From positions 1 to 62,711 of IMG/VR virus record IMGVR_UViG_3300017746_000010: 62,711 nucleotides of DNA, one strand, 5' to 3'. Under the pieces are notes generated by a model. It worked only from the letters and a program-made list of their open reading frames with translations, did no database searches and had not been told where the DNA came from. The DNA is from a virus. Of the stretch, positions 1 through 8,131 are shown piece after piece; position 1 is the first letter of the stretch; each line of letters opens with the position of its first letter. Made by a program: the position numbers and the translations under genes.

Positions 1-450
1 AACTTTTTTAGCAACTGTAGCTTTACGCTGTGCTTTAGTTAAAGATTGTGCTTTTTTCTTAGGTAGACATCTTGTGGTAGCTTTTCCTTTTTTCATTGTA
101 CCACAATCACCAGATATATTACCGGATGTATTTATTCTTACCCAATTTTCTTTTTTAAACCAATCACGTAATGATTCTTTAACTCTTTCTTCTGGAGTGA
201 GGGAATCTACTTGAGGTTCACCTTTCACTACTCCTAAGTTATAATTAAATTTATTTATTATACCTCTTTGAGGTACTCTACCTATTTCGTTAGTTTTTTT
301 TTTCTTACCACTCATTTGGCCTTTACATACTTTAACAGCACGACCAGATAAGTAGGCAGATGATTTCTCACCAGCAGCCATTCTTCGCTTTCGGTAAGCT
401 TCACCTTTTTTACAAAGTTTTTCTTTAACTAAATCTTTTATTCTATCCAT
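1..450 (-). CDS. Lys/Arg-rich phage protein, DUF5872-like, 3' end cut by window
   Basis: An open frame of exactly 150 codons runs from the ATG at 450-448 to the window edge, so the C-terminus is missing. The start overlaps the stop of the upstream gene (TGATG), which supports it. The product is strongly basic. Its second half carries a Trp-Val segment, then CGTMKKGK and RCLPKKKAQSLTKAQRK. I recall this Cys, RCLP, LTKxQR pattern from small marine-phage proteins assigned to DUF5872; I could not search. Function is unknown. The basic charge suggests nucleic-acid binding, which is inference only. Confidence 0.75.
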   Translation of the reverse strand, partial: MDRIKDLVKEKLCKKGEAYRKRRMAAGEKSSAYLSGRAVKVCKGQMSGKKKKTNEIGRVPQRGIINKFNYNLGVVKGEPQVDSLTPEERVKESLRDWFKKENWVRINTSGNISGDCGTMKKGKATTRCLPKKKAQSLTKAQRKATVAKKV

Positions 451-833
451 CAGCTAACATCCATTGCGTCATTGTGACTTAATTCAATTCCTATGTTATC
501 AAATACCTGTTCTAAATCATCATAATATCTAGAATCATAATTTCTTCCTCCAAAATTATTATCAACCTGAATTCCTAATTTTTTAGCTACATGACGAATA
601 TCATCACTATCAAATCTTCTTTCTCCTCTATAGTCATCTTCATCTTTAATAGTTATTTCCTCTCTATTCTCATCATAAACCTGGATTTTATATAAACGGC
701 CATAATCAGTGTAGGTAAAATCTATTTTTTTAACTAATGGGACTATGCCATCAATATAAGTTTCAATCTCCTTTCGAATTTCTTCTTGCAGGTGATTTAG
801 CTTCCAAGCATGATGATCAAAATTGTTTTCCAT
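450..833 (-). CDS. hypothetical protein, 127 aa
   Basis: This is an acidic protein rich in Asp, Glu, Tyr and Arg, with no motif I recognise. The start at 833 lies 11 bases downstream of an exact copy of the candidate late promoter (845-855), so this gene probably heads the last transcription unit of the window. The stop overlaps the start of the next gene by one base (TGATG), which suggests translational coupling. No signal peptide or membrane segment is visible. Confidence 0.7.
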   Translation of the reverse strand: MENNFDHHAWKLNHLQEEIRKEIETYIDGIVPLVKKIDFTYTDYGRLYKIQVYDENREEITIKDEDDYRGERRFDSDDIRHVAKKLGIQVDNNFGGRNYDSRYYDDLEQVFDNIGIELSHNDAMDVS

Positions 834-844
834 TACTTTAATTT

Positions 845-855
845 ATTATAAATAT
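845..855 (-). promoter_or_regulatory. candidate late promoter, ATATTTATAAT
   Basis: The coding strand reads ATATTTATAAT, ending 11 bases before the start codon at 833. It is one of eight exact copies of ATATTTATAAY found just upstream of genes. It lies in the only intergenic gap of this stretch (834-861). Confidence 0.55.
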
Positions 856-861
856 GTAAAA

Positions 862-1431
862 TTATTTTTTAAGTGACTCTAGATGATCAACTACTTCTTT
901 TACGTAATCATCTACTTTATCAGTATTTAATTTTCCATGCCAAGTTTCTATATCTCCTTGTTCAGTAACATGACCCTCATTTGATTCATTTAATTTTTCT
1001 TTTACAAAATCTTTAAAGTCTTGTATTCTACTATCTATTACTTTATTATTTACTTCATTAAAGTGTTCTTCATATTTACCTTCAGCTTTTAATTTATCTT
1101 CAAATTTAGCATAGCAGTTTAAACAAAAATTGTAAGTATGATAATAAGGTTTATCAACTCTTCTATTCATTGTTTTTTTACATTTAGGGCAAAATAAAGG
1201 CATTATGTGTGCCTTTTTAGCTTTATCTAGTTTAGTAATATTTTGTTTAATACCATCTTTAATAGTCCAAGTACGACCATCATGACTATTCCACACATCG
1301 CCTTCTTCATGAAAAATTTCTGGTTTGCTATAACCGACTGATTCTCTTGTTTTCTTGCCATATTTTCCTGTTACAAGATTACGGATTCTTTCTACGTCCT
1401 TTTTAGCAAATTCTTTTTTTAGTTGGGTCAT
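862..1431 (-). CDS. hypothetical zinc-ribbon protein, 189 aa
   Basis: Residues 81-110 or so hold two Cys pairs, CPKC and CLNC, about 20 residues apart and separated by basic and Tyr/His-rich sequence. This is a typical zinc-ribbon layout. The flanking regions are Lys/Glu-rich and probably helical. The start (1431) overlaps the stop of the upstream 756-residue protein by four bases (ATGA), so the two are likely co-translated. The family is not recognised; a nucleic-acid or protein-binding role is inferred from the ribbon alone. Confidence 0.7.
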   Translation of the reverse strand: MTQLKKEFAKKDVERIRNLVTGKYGKKTRESVGYSKPEIFHEEGDVWNSHDGRTWTIKDGIKQNITKLDKAKKAHIMPLFCPKCKKTMNRRVDKPYYHTYNFCLNCYAKFEDKLKAEGKYEEHFNEVNNKVIDSRIQDFKDFVKEKLNESNEGHVTEQGDIETWHGKLNTDKVDDYVKEVVDHLESLKK

Positions 1432-3698
1432 AAACCTAATTTTTTTAAATCATTGATTACTTGATTAGCATTTTGGTATAATATAGCTGTTCCACCTGCT
1501 GCATCCCATCTATCAATTGTACTACCTTTATCATCAATTAAAATATCAAATTTTGTTAATTTGGGTTTAACTGTATGTTTTTGTTTAGCTGATCTATACG
1601 TTACTTTTGGCTTTGTTGAATACAATGTACCAACTTTATCTTTAACCCACAAGCCTTTTCCAATAACACTTTGTTTTTTAATTGAAGGTGCAGTTAACAT
1701 CTCAAATGGATGTTGTTCTACATATTTAACTAACTTTTGGGCATCAGGCATTAATTCAATACCCCTCCAAAATGCTACCTTATGTTTTTCATCTATAAAA
1801 TCCCAAAAATCATTTAAACCATTTTTATTAACATAATCCTGGGGCATCATACCTGATAAATCATTAAATCTTTTATCAAAGTCCGCTACTACTCCATCCA
1901 TATCTAAATAAATGTAATATTTTTCTTCTTCAGCTATTTCAAATATAGCTTCGGCTAAACCAAAAGGATCTGTATTAGTCCAACTTCTAAACATAATGTT
2001 ACCTGTTTCGTAAGCTTCTCTTTCTAATTGCTCTAATTCTGCATCTGCATTAACATTGTCTGTTTGAATATCATGTAATCTATCTTCATGGTTCTGGTGG
2101 ACATGCACTAATTCATGCGCATATGAACGTAATATATCCTTAGGATGTCTGCCTAATGTGTATAACACGACCTCATTAGTATTTGGGTTATAATACGCAG
2201 TTTTACCAAAGAAATTATCTGCGTTTTTAAAATCAGTATGAATAAATTTAACTTTAGGATATGGTTTTAATGTTAAACCATCTTTTTCCATACTAGATGT
2301 TAATGATTTAATTAAAGGTTTAAAATCAAAATTAATAGGATCTAATACCTCATTTAATTGTTTTAATCGTTGTGTTTTTTTCTTAGATGCTTCTTTTTTC
2401 TTAGTTATATAATCTAAACCAGTTTTTAATCTTTTTTTAACAGCAGGATCTTTTGCTCTACCATATGCTGCTCTTACTCTTTGATGTATTAAATTAATAA
2501 TTTGTGATTTTCTAGCATGTGATTTAGCTTTAAATGATTTTTTATTTAAAGTATCTACTATATCTTGTCTAGTAGAAAATTTAATACCAATTGTATCTTT
2601 AGGGTCTTCATCTGTGTATAATCTACGTCCTGATTTTTTAGGTTTTTTACCTGTACCTTTTTTAGGATCTTTTTTCTTTTTTCTACCTTCATTTACACCA
2701 CCAATATGCCTAGCATTAAATTTATCTTTTAAATGGTTATTTAATTCATTATCCATATTAAAATTAGGATCCAATACTTTATCATCTGGTTCATCCATAA
2801 ACTTATCTGAAGCTGCTTTTAAAAATTCATTTTCTACAGTATCATCTACAATTGCAGATGCATCATCATCTACATCTAATTTATCTAACCATGTATTAGT
2901 TTTAATATTATCTGGTTTATTAAAAGCTGCTTTAAATATACCATAAGCATCTATAGCCGTACCTACTCCTGGAAGTAAATTTAATGCTGCTGTAAATGCT
3001 TTACCTCCTACATCTTTAAATTTTTTAAGGTTTTGATCTTTTTTTATATTTTTTAAAGCTAATTTTAAATCACCATAAGTTTTAATTTCTATTGATTTTT
3101 CAGGTGCTTTTTCTAAATCAATTTCTTCCATAACTGTATCATTTATATAACCAAAAATTTCATCTACTTCCTCATCTTTTAATTGTTTTGGAAGTAAAGG
3201 TTTTAATTTTTCTACTGATATTTTTGCTGCATTTCTAGCTGCTGTGCCTGATGCTCCACCTTGTGTTACAACAGTTTCAACTCTTAAATTTGGATATTTA
3301 TCTACTGATGTTGTTCTTATTGCTATATCTTTAAAATCATCTTCATTACCTTCCCTAGCTCCAATTACGAATATAACATCTTCTTCTGGGTGTTCTTTAG
3401 CGTAATTATAAACTGCTTGTATAGGTGGTTTAGGACTTAATTTAACTTCAACATTAACGGGTAGATATTGTTTATAGATATCCCATATAATAATTGATTC
3501 TTCAGGTGTTACACCATCTCTTTCTTTACCACCAATTAAAATAATGAATTTATCAATGTTAGGGTTTTTTTTAATAGCTGTTTCTACTACTTCAAAATGG
3601 CCAGCAGTTGGTGGTTTAAAACCACCTCCATATACAGCTATAGTTCTTTTTTCTTCCTCGGGCAATAATCCCCTTATTATTTCTTTAACTAAACTCAT
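1428..3698 (-). CDS. nucleotidyltransferase / HExxH metallopeptidase / HAD phosphatase fusion
   Basis: This 756-residue protein joins three enzyme-like domains. Residues 18-165 resemble the NadR/cytidylyltransferase superfamily: GGGFKPPTAGHF (24-35) replaces the usual GxFxPxHxGH, and GTAARNAA (151-158) fits the second nucleotide-binding motif. Residues 350-450 are a very basic region that recalls phage DUF5824. Residues 528-538, HELVHVHQNHE, are a zincin active-site signature (HExxH). Residues 594-756 are a HAD-type 5'-nucleotidase: DMDGVVADF (599-607) supplies the catalytic Asp pair and LIDDK (720-724) the distal acidic motif. Possible roles are nucleotide or NAD metabolism plus proteolysis, but the link between the three is unknown. 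It follows a P-loop kinase gene with its start one base beyond that stop. Confidence 0.85.
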   Translation of the reverse strand: MSLVKEIIRGLLPEEEKRTIAVYGGGFKPPTAGHFEVVETAIKKNPNIDKFIILIGGKERDGVTPEESIIIWDIYKQYLPVNVEVKLSPKPPIQAVYNYAKEHPEEDVIFVIGAREGNEDDFKDIAIRTTSVDKYPNLRVETVVTQGGASGTAARNAAKISVEKLKPLLPKQLKDEEVDEIFGYINDTVMEEIDLEKAPEKSIEIKTYGDLKLALKNIKKDQNLKKFKDVGGKAFTAALNLLPGVGTAIDAYGIFKAAFNKPDNIKTNTWLDKLDVDDDASAIVDDTVENEFLKAASDKFMDEPDDKVLDPNFNMDNELNNHLKDKFNARHIGGVNEGRKKKKDPKKGTGKKPKKSGRRLYTDEDPKDTIGIKFSTRQDIVDTLNKKSFKAKSHARKSQIINLIHQRVRAAYGRAKDPAVKKRLKTGLDYITKKKEASKKKTQRLKQLNEVLDPINFDFKPLIKSLTSSMEKDGLTLKPYPKVKFIHTDFKNADNFFGKTAYYNPNTNEVVLYTLGRHPKDILRSYAHELVHVHQNHEDRLHDIQTDNVNADAELEQLEREAYETGNIMFRSWTNTDPFGLAEAIFEIAEEEKYYIYLDMDGVVADFDKRFNDLSGMMPQDYVNKNGLNDFWDFIDEKHKVAFWRGIELMPDAQKLVKYVEQHPFEMLTAPSIKKQSVIGKGLWVKDKVGTLYSTKPKVTYRSAKQKHTVKPKLTKFDILIDDKGSTIDRWDAAGGTAILYQNANQVINDLKKLGL

Positions 3699-4541
3699 TT
3701 ACTTATTTAAAAATTTTGATAAGGCTACTTGTGCCTCTTCTCTTGAAATAGAATTGTCAATTATATCTTTAACACCTTGATCTGCTAGTAAAGCTCTAAT
3801 TTGAGAGTTTGTTTTTTCCTTTTGTCTATCAGAGTATGCTTGTCTTGCTGCTGTTTTTGGTTTAGTATCTTTAGGTGAAAATGGTTTTAAATATTTATCT
3901 ACTATTGCATCTAAATCTTCTAGTTTTTCATCTTCTAAAGTATTAGCAACTGATATAAAATTATCATCTCCAAATAAAGCTCTATAAGGGCCATAATTTT
4001 GAGTTACATTATTCCATGTTTTTAATACAATCGCTGGTGCTAAACTTCTATCTTTACCACCTGATGCTTGGAATCTTAATTCATTTTGTTTAAGTGATCT
4101 TTCTAAATCAGTATAAACATAAAGCATAAATACTTCATATCCAGCTTTTTTTAATTCTTCAACTAATGCTTCCGTTTTTTTATATGAGGCAGCTGTACCA
4201 TCTAAAATAAAATTTTCTTTACCTTCAACTGTTTTTTCAACTTTACCTTTAAATTCTTTATTAGCATCTGCCATTGCTAAAGCTTGTTTACTTCTTTCTT
4301 CTGCACTAGCATTTTTTAAGTCTAATGATACATTTGCTTTTTTAAGATTATTAATATAAGCATCATCTATATTTAATACTTGGAATCCTCCAATATTTAA
4401 ACCTTTTAAAACATACCCTTTTCCAGCGCCAGGGGCTCCAGCTAAAATTATTGCTTTTGGTTTATCTTGTCCTCCAATAGCTCCAGAGTTTACACCTGCA
4501 GCATTAGTTACTTCTTGTAGTATGTTTTCTAGTTTTATCAT
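3699..4541 (-). CDS. P-loop kinase, zeta-toxin / polynucleotide-kinase-like
   Basis: The product has 280 residues. A Walker A motif, GAPGAGKG, lies at residues 35-42 after a hydrophobic strand (AIILA). A strand ending in FILDGTAA and the later R-rich LRFQASGGKDRS segment fit a lid and Walker B arrangement of small-molecule or polynucleotide kinases. The substrate cannot be told from sequence. The gene is followed without a gap by the fusion protein carrying a nucleotidyltransferase and a 5'-nucleotidase, so a shared role in nucleotide or end-processing chemistry is plausible. A candidate late promoter ends only two bases before the start codon, so the mRNA may be nearly leaderless, or the true start may lie further in. 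Confidence 0.8.
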   Translation of the reverse strand: MIKLENILQEVTNAAGVNSGAIGGQDKPKAIILAGAPGAGKGYVLKGLNIGGFQVLNIDDAYINNLKKANVSLDLKNASAEERSKQALAMADANKEFKGKVEKTVEGKENFILDGTAASYKKTEALVEELKKAGYEVFMLYVYTDLERSLKQNELRFQASGGKDRSLAPAIVLKTWNNVTQNYGPYRALFGDDNFISVANTLEDEKLEDLDAIVDKYLKPFSPKDTKPKTAARQAYSDRQKEKTNSQIRALLADQGVKDIIDNSISREEAQVALSKFLNK

Positions 4542-4543
4542 AT

Positions 4544-4554
4544 GTTATAAATAT
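4544..4554 (-). promoter_or_regulatory. candidate late promoter, ATATTTATAAC
   Basis: This is an exact copy of the ATATTTATAAY motif, only two bases from the ATG at 4541. If the TATAAC part works as a -10 element, transcription would begin at or inside the start codon. Confidence 0.5.
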
Positions 4555-4560
4555 GGAAGT

Positions 4561-4686
4561 TTAAATCATGTTCATTTTTTTTAAAAACTCTAACTCTTCC
4601 TTAGTTACCTCCATAACATTCTTTTGCATAATTTCTTGAGCGCGATTATATTCCTGCTCTTCCCAATAAATTTCTTCACTTGTCAT
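4561..4686 (-). CDS. small acidic hypothetical protein, 41 aa
   Basis: I read this short frame directly on the minus strand: ATG at 4686-4684, TAA at 4563-4561. It begins MTSEEIYWEEQEYNR and ends KKMNMI, and looks like one or two acidic helices. Its start overlaps the end of the preceding small gene by 11 bases, which matches the packing style of this genome. The candidate promoter of the next gene follows immediately. Function unknown. Confidence 0.5.
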   Translation of the reverse strand: MTSEEIYWEEQEYNRAQEIMQKNVMEVTKEELEFLKKMNMI

Positions 4687-4807
4687 ATACACCATGTTTT
4701 ATTTCTTCAACAAAATTTTCAGTAATCATTTTAGCTGTACTAGGACTATTACTTTCCAATGCATCTAAAATCTTATTTAATGTTAAATAAACTAATTCTT
4801 TATCCAT
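4676..4807 (-). CDS. small hypothetical protein, 43 aa
   Basis: The frame runs from the ATG at 4807-4805 to the TGA at 4678-4676. It begins MDKELVYLTLNKILDALES and ends EEIKHGVYDK. The start overlaps the stop of the upstream 85-residue gene by eight bases and the end overlaps the next small gene by 11, so the three form a coupled string. The composition is ordinary for a soluble helical protein. No family recognised. Confidence 0.5.
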   Translation of the reverse strand: MDKELVYLTLNKILDALESNSPSTAKMITENFVEEIKHGVYDK

Positions 4808-5057
4808 TTTTTTCAAATATTTCGTTAATTTGTTCTCTTGATTGCCATCCTATAACTTCACCATCTCCTACCATTACTTCAAATGAGGAAACATCTTCAA
4901 CATTATTGGCTCTTTTTCTAACACCTGCTCTAGATGTACTGTACAAACCAACACCAGCTACAACTGATATTCTTTTACCATTATCACATACTGCTGTTGC
5001 TTGAATAGCATCTGGTACTACTGGGTGATCTTCAAAATTTAAATTTTTAAATTGCAT
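4800..5057 (-). CDS. hypothetical protein, 85 aa
   Basis: This small protein has an internal beta-rich part (RISVVAGVGLYSTSR) and a C-terminal VMVGDGEVIGWQSREQ segment that suggests a compact mixed fold. I have seen similar short proteins in T4-like phages of marine bacteria but cannot name the family. It starts two bases after the stop of the 74-residue gene and probably belongs to the same early unit. Confidence 0.65.
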   Translation of the reverse strand: MQFKNLNFEDHPVVPDAIQATAVCDNGKRISVVAGVGLYSTSRAGVRKRANNVEDVSSFEVMVGDGEVIGWQSREQINEIFEKNG

Positions 5058-5059
5058 AA

Positions 5060-5284
5060 TTATCTTTCTAATATTACAAATGAACCAAAATATCTATCAA
5101 ATACCTTAAGTAATTCTTCATAGTCCCCTTTAGTCATTTCTTCTCTAATTGAGTCCCAATCTAAACTTAATTGTTTACTAAAATTTTTAGCATATCCTAG
5201 TAATGCAAAAGCATTACCATCTGGACCTGTTAAATCTATTATCATAGGATTTTTAGGGGATAAATCTTTTTTCTTTCTTATCAT
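5060..5284 (-). CDS. hypothetical protein, 74 aa
   Basis: The product has a conserved-looking pattern: GPDGNAFALLGYAKNFSKQL followed by EMTKGDYEELLKVFDRYFG. This pattern of a GNAF helix, an EM-x-GDY helix and a final FG is one I recall from uncharacterised small proteins of T4-like phages. The upstream 64-base gap holds a promoter-like element, so this gene probably heads a unit that includes the following small genes. Confidence 0.65.
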   Translation of the reverse strand: MIRKKKDLSPKNPMIIDLTGPDGNAFALLGYAKNFSKQLSLDWDSIREEMTKGDYEELLKVFDRYFGSFVILER

Positions 5285-5312
5285 AACCTTTATTATTTTT
5301 ATTATTTACGGT

Positions 5313-5345
5313 GTAAATATACGACCCTTCTATGCGGTAGCCAAA
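5313..5345 (-). promoter_or_regulatory. candidate Bacteroidota-type promoter, TTTG-N20-TATATTTA
   Basis: On the minus strand TTTG (5345-5342) is followed after 20 bases by TATATTTAC (5321-5313), 28 bases before the start at 5284. The Bacteroidota housekeeping consensus is TTTG about 19-21 bases from TAnnTTTG; here only the last base of the second box differs. The spacer is noticeably richer in G+C than its surroundings. Good match by eye, untested. Confidence 0.35.
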
Positions 5346-5348
5346 TTT

Positions 5349-5900
5349 CTACGCGGAAGTCTTTAATTCTTCTACTAAAGTATTATATAAACTGTAGCTA
5401 CTTATTTTAACATTGATATTAGGATTTATCTTTAAAACAGATTCTTTTATACAATTTACATCATTACTATCCATGTTTTCTTCAATTAAAATATTACTTT
5501 TAAAAAAAGGTACAAGGTCACTGTAATGGTCTGATAACCCACGTTCGCAATTAGAGCTCTGAATTAGATAGATATTATTACTATTTTTAATATCGTTAAT
5601 GATATTAGTGTATCGTTTTAAATATTTCTTTTTAATGGTAGATAACTTATCTTCTTTTTCATGGATGAACATCATATTATATGTTTTATCCCATATTTGT
5701 TTTCCTTCAAATAAACCGCTATTTACTATTTCAACATCATCAAATATGTTATCTAAACCATTATCTAATATATAAGATACAGTTTTATATGAATTACCAC
5801 TCCAATCAAAAGGATAATTTATTACTCGAACTTTTGCTTCATTAGCAGCATAAGCTGCTGTACATACCTTACCTATAGGAAAGAATATTGTTTTAGACAT
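5349..5900 (-). CDS. DUF1796-like protein (putative papain-like cysteine peptidase)
   Basis: The 183-residue protein starts with a strand and FPIGKVCTAAYAANEA (Cys13), followed by YPFDW (29-33) and a helix. This order, a G-x-x-C-x-x-A motif then PFDW, is what I recall of the DUF1796 family of putative cysteine peptidases found near glycan gene clusters. Catalytic His and Asp partners are not obvious. It overlaps the PD-(D/E)XK nuclease gene by eight bases. The alternative is an uncharacterised protein of the same fold without peptidase activity. Confidence 0.5.
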   Translation of the reverse strand: MSKTIFFPIGKVCTAAYAANEAKVRVINYPFDWSGNSYKTVSYILDNGLDNIFDDVEIVNSGLFEGKQIWDKTYNMMFIHEKEDKLSTIKKKYLKRYTNIINDIKNSNNIYLIQSSNCERGLSDHYSDLVPFFKSNILIEENMDSNDVNCIKESVLKINPNINVKISSYSLYNTLVEELKTSA

Positions 5901-6660
5901 TTCGTTTTACAGAAGTTTTAAACGAGGTTGTTGCTGGTTTATGTTTAGGATTTTCTAAATCAAATATTCTTTTTACTGATTTGTAAATATCAATATTTTC
6001 TTCTTGTGATCTAGGTGATTCATATATTTCCCAATTTTTACCTTTTAAACGTTTACCCGAATTATCTACTCCTCTAGATTTAGATTTTAACCATAATACC
6101 CCTATACGAGCTGCTTCTTTACCAAAACATTCTTTATAACATTGAGCATATGCTGCACCTTGTAAGTCATAAGTTGTTTGTAAATGGTTAGATGTTTTAA
6201 AATCAATAACCCATAATTCACCATCAATTTCACAAATTAAATCACAAGTACCAGCTACTTTAAGTTCTTCACTAAATAAATGTACTTCTGTTTCAATTAA
6301 CGTGGGTTTATGAGTTTCCCAAAAATCAACAAAACGTAAAAACATTTGCCAAACTAAAGGATCCATTTTAGGATAACCACTTTCGCTTAAATAATTTAAT
6401 TCTTTACCTGCAAAATAATCCTCTATCATTTCATGTACAGCTGTACCTTCTTCACTAGCTTTTTTAACAATCCAGTCAGCACTATAACCTACCTTTTTAA
6501 GCCAATCTTGAAAAAATTTGCCTTTTGGATAACAATTTAAAACATAAGTAATAGATGGATAATACTCACCATTACGTCTGTAATACCTTGAATCAGGTAG
6601 TGTAATTTGTTTGTGATCGTCTGAGATCTCTAAAATTCTATTATACGATTTTTTTATCAT
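5893..6660 (-). CDS. PD-(D/E)XK exonuclease, RecB/Cas4-like
   Basis: The 255-residue protein has the core motifs of this nuclease superfamily: GTAVH (72-76), a Glu in the TLIETEVHLF strand (123 or 125), AGTCDLI with Asp140, WVIDFKTS with Asp153 and Lys155, and a downstream QGAAYAQCY helix (167-175). These supply the metal site. It lies directly after the primase gene with a four-base overlap (ATGA), so a role in phage DNA replication, recombination or end processing is likely. No C-terminal iron-sulfur Cys cluster of the Cas4 type is visible. Confidence 0.85.
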   Translation of the reverse strand: MIKKSYNRILEISDDHKQITLPDSRYYRRNGEYYPSITYVLNCYPKGKFFQDWLKKVGYSADWIVKKASEEGTAVHEMIEDYFAGKELNYLSESGYPKMDPLVWQMFLRFVDFWETHKPTLIETEVHLFSEELKVAGTCDLICEIDGELWVIDFKTSNHLQTTYDLQGAAYAQCYKECFGKEAARIGVLWLKSKSRGVDNSGKRLKGKNWEIYESPRSQEENIDIYKSVKRIFDLENPKHKPATTSFKTSVKRNV

Positions 6661-7586
6661 AAAGATAATTTGTGTTCCAATAGGGATGAATAAGTTAAAG
6701 GAACTGTTTTTTGTATTAGTTTAGTGAAATTTTTAAAACCCATTTCACTCGGATCCTTATCTTGCATATCAACAAAATAGACTTCTTTACCTTCCATCAT
6801 TAATTTTTCACAAAAGTGTAAAGCTTGTTTTATAGCATCCTTATCTAACGCTATATAAATCTTTTTTACATAAGAAGTAACTATTTTTTTCATTAAGTTA
6901 CTTTGAATATTTTTACCTAATAAAGGTATTGCATTTCTTTTAATTGCTATTGCATCAAATAAACCTTCACATATTATAATAGGTAATTTCCAATTAATAA
7001 AATGTTCATTAGGTATTATATCTCGTGATGTTTGTGGGTTTCTATACTTTACAAAAGCATCTTTTTCAAAAGAACGTGCTGTAAAATAATTTAATCTACC
7101 ATCTGAATCATAAGTTGGTAAAATTATCATGTTTTTATATAAGCCACTTTCACAATAACCAATATTATATTTGCTAACATCCGTGTTAGTAACACCCCTT
7201 TTATTAAGATACGCTAAGGCATGTCGTTTAATTATATTGTTGTTATCTAATTGGTCTAAACGTGTATATTCTGAAGGTAGTTTGAGTGCATTTACAACTT
7301 TTTCTTTAGTAACGTAATTAACATCTTTAACATAAGTTTTAGCTTCAGATATTTTATCTTGAGATGCTCCTGCTTTTCTTAATAATTGAAGTATTGATTT
7401 ACCTTTTTTATTACACACCCAACAATGCCAAGGATTATGACCTTGTTTGTTTTCAGTAAAATTAATTTCTAATTTTGGTTTATGGTGATTACAATGAGGA
7501 CAGGTGTAAGCCATATTTCCTCTTGCAGTTTGTTTCCCCGTGCCAAGCACAGAGTTAACCAAAGTCACTAATAACTGATTAATCAT
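6657..7586 (-). CDS. DNA primase, T4 gp61 / DnaG-like
   Basis: The 309-residue protein has an N-terminal zinc finger, C29-P-H-C32 and C55-W-V-C58, which is the CHC2-type template-reading element. A TOPRIM catalytic domain follows: IIICEGLFDAIA places Glu207, and IYIALDKD places Asp248 and Asp250, the metal-binding set. It would make RNA primers for lagging-strand synthesis. Both domains are intact; no helicase domain is attached, so a separate replicative helicase is expected outside the window. It is followed by the PD-(D/E)XK nuclease with a four-base overlap. Confidence 0.9.
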   Translation of the reverse strand: MINQLLVTLVNSVLGTGKQTARGNMAYTCPHCNHHKPKLEINFTENKQGHNPWHCWVCNKKGKSILQLLRKAGASQDKISEAKTYVKDVNYVTKEKVVNALKLPSEYTRLDQLDNNNIIKRHALAYLNKRGVTNTDVSKYNIGYCESGLYKNMIILPTYDSDGRLNYFTARSFEKDAFVKYRNPQTSRDIIPNEHFINWKLPIIICEGLFDAIAIKRNAIPLLGKNIQSNLMKKIVTSYVKKIYIALDKDAIKQALHFCEKLMMEGKEVYFVDMQDKDPSEMGFKNFTKLIQKTVPLTYSSLLEHKLSL

Positions 7587-7600
7587 ATGGACAATATACG

Positions 7601-8086
7601 TTAAATATTATTAATTTCCACGGGATCTTCATATTGCATTTCTTGAAGATCCTTAGTAAAGAATTTGCCTAATATATTATCATTAAAAAATTCATCAGGT
7701 TTTTCTAATACTTGGTATAGCATTTGATATTTTATTTCAAAATAGGTTAATGCTTTTTTAGTAGGTACACACTTTAATATATTACGTGTAAATTCATCTT
7801 TCTTACCTTCAGATAATAATACTTTAATATCTTTTTGAGAACCATAATAGTTTAACCAATCTGATTCTTTTACTACTAATTTGTAAGCTGGACGACGTCC
7901 TACTACTCCTTGCAATTTAGCAAGTTCTTTTTTTCCTATTTTGACTTTTTTGTTGTGAAATAAAACTTTTTTTCCAATATATTGTTTCCCAGTTGGTTCA
8001 TGTTTTACAATGTAAACAAACCCATGTGTTTTTTCTGGGAATTGATGGATATCGACCATTTTTTGGTTTTGATAAGTCCAACTCAT
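7601..8086 (-). CDS. GIY-YIG-type endonuclease, possible homing enzyme
   Basis: Residues 22-40 read GFVYIVKHEPTGKQYIGKK. The GFVYIV and QYIGKK blocks are the two beta strands that name this nuclease fold, although the spelling is YIV-YIG rather than canonical. A WLNYYGSQ block and a later EIKYQMLYQVL helix, with a possible catalytic Glu, follow. Such proteins in T4-like phages are often free-standing homing endonucleases, and it sits between the sugar cassette and the replication genes, a typical insertion position. Confidence 0.7.
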   Translation of the reverse strand: MSWTYQNQKMVDIHQFPEKTHGFVYIVKHEPTGKQYIGKKVLFHNKKVKIGKKELAKLQGVVGRRPAYKLVVKESDWLNYYGSQKDIKVLLSEGKKDEFTRNILKCVPTKKALTYFEIKYQMLYQVLEKPDEFFNDNILGKFFTKDLQEMQYEDPVEINNI

Positions 8087-8109
8087 AATTTTTGTTTTAG
8101 TTAATTTAG

Positions 8110-8126
8110 ATTAACGCAACGTTAAT
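8110..8126. repeat. perfect 7-bp inverted repeat, ATTAACG-CAA-CGTTAAT
   Basis: This perfect dyad with a three-base loop lies in the 45-base gap between the methyltransferase gene (stop at 8132) and the GIY-YIG gene (start at 8086). There is no run of U after it on the minus strand, so a factor-independent terminator is not well supported. An operator or weak hairpin at the cassette boundary is possible. Confidence 0.4.
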
Positions 8127-8131
8127 ACATA

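Noticed and set aside
8110-8126. Terminator after the sugar cassette
   Set aside because: The perfect dyad has only a 7-bp, AT-rich stem and no following U run on the minus strand, so it is listed only as an inverted repeat.
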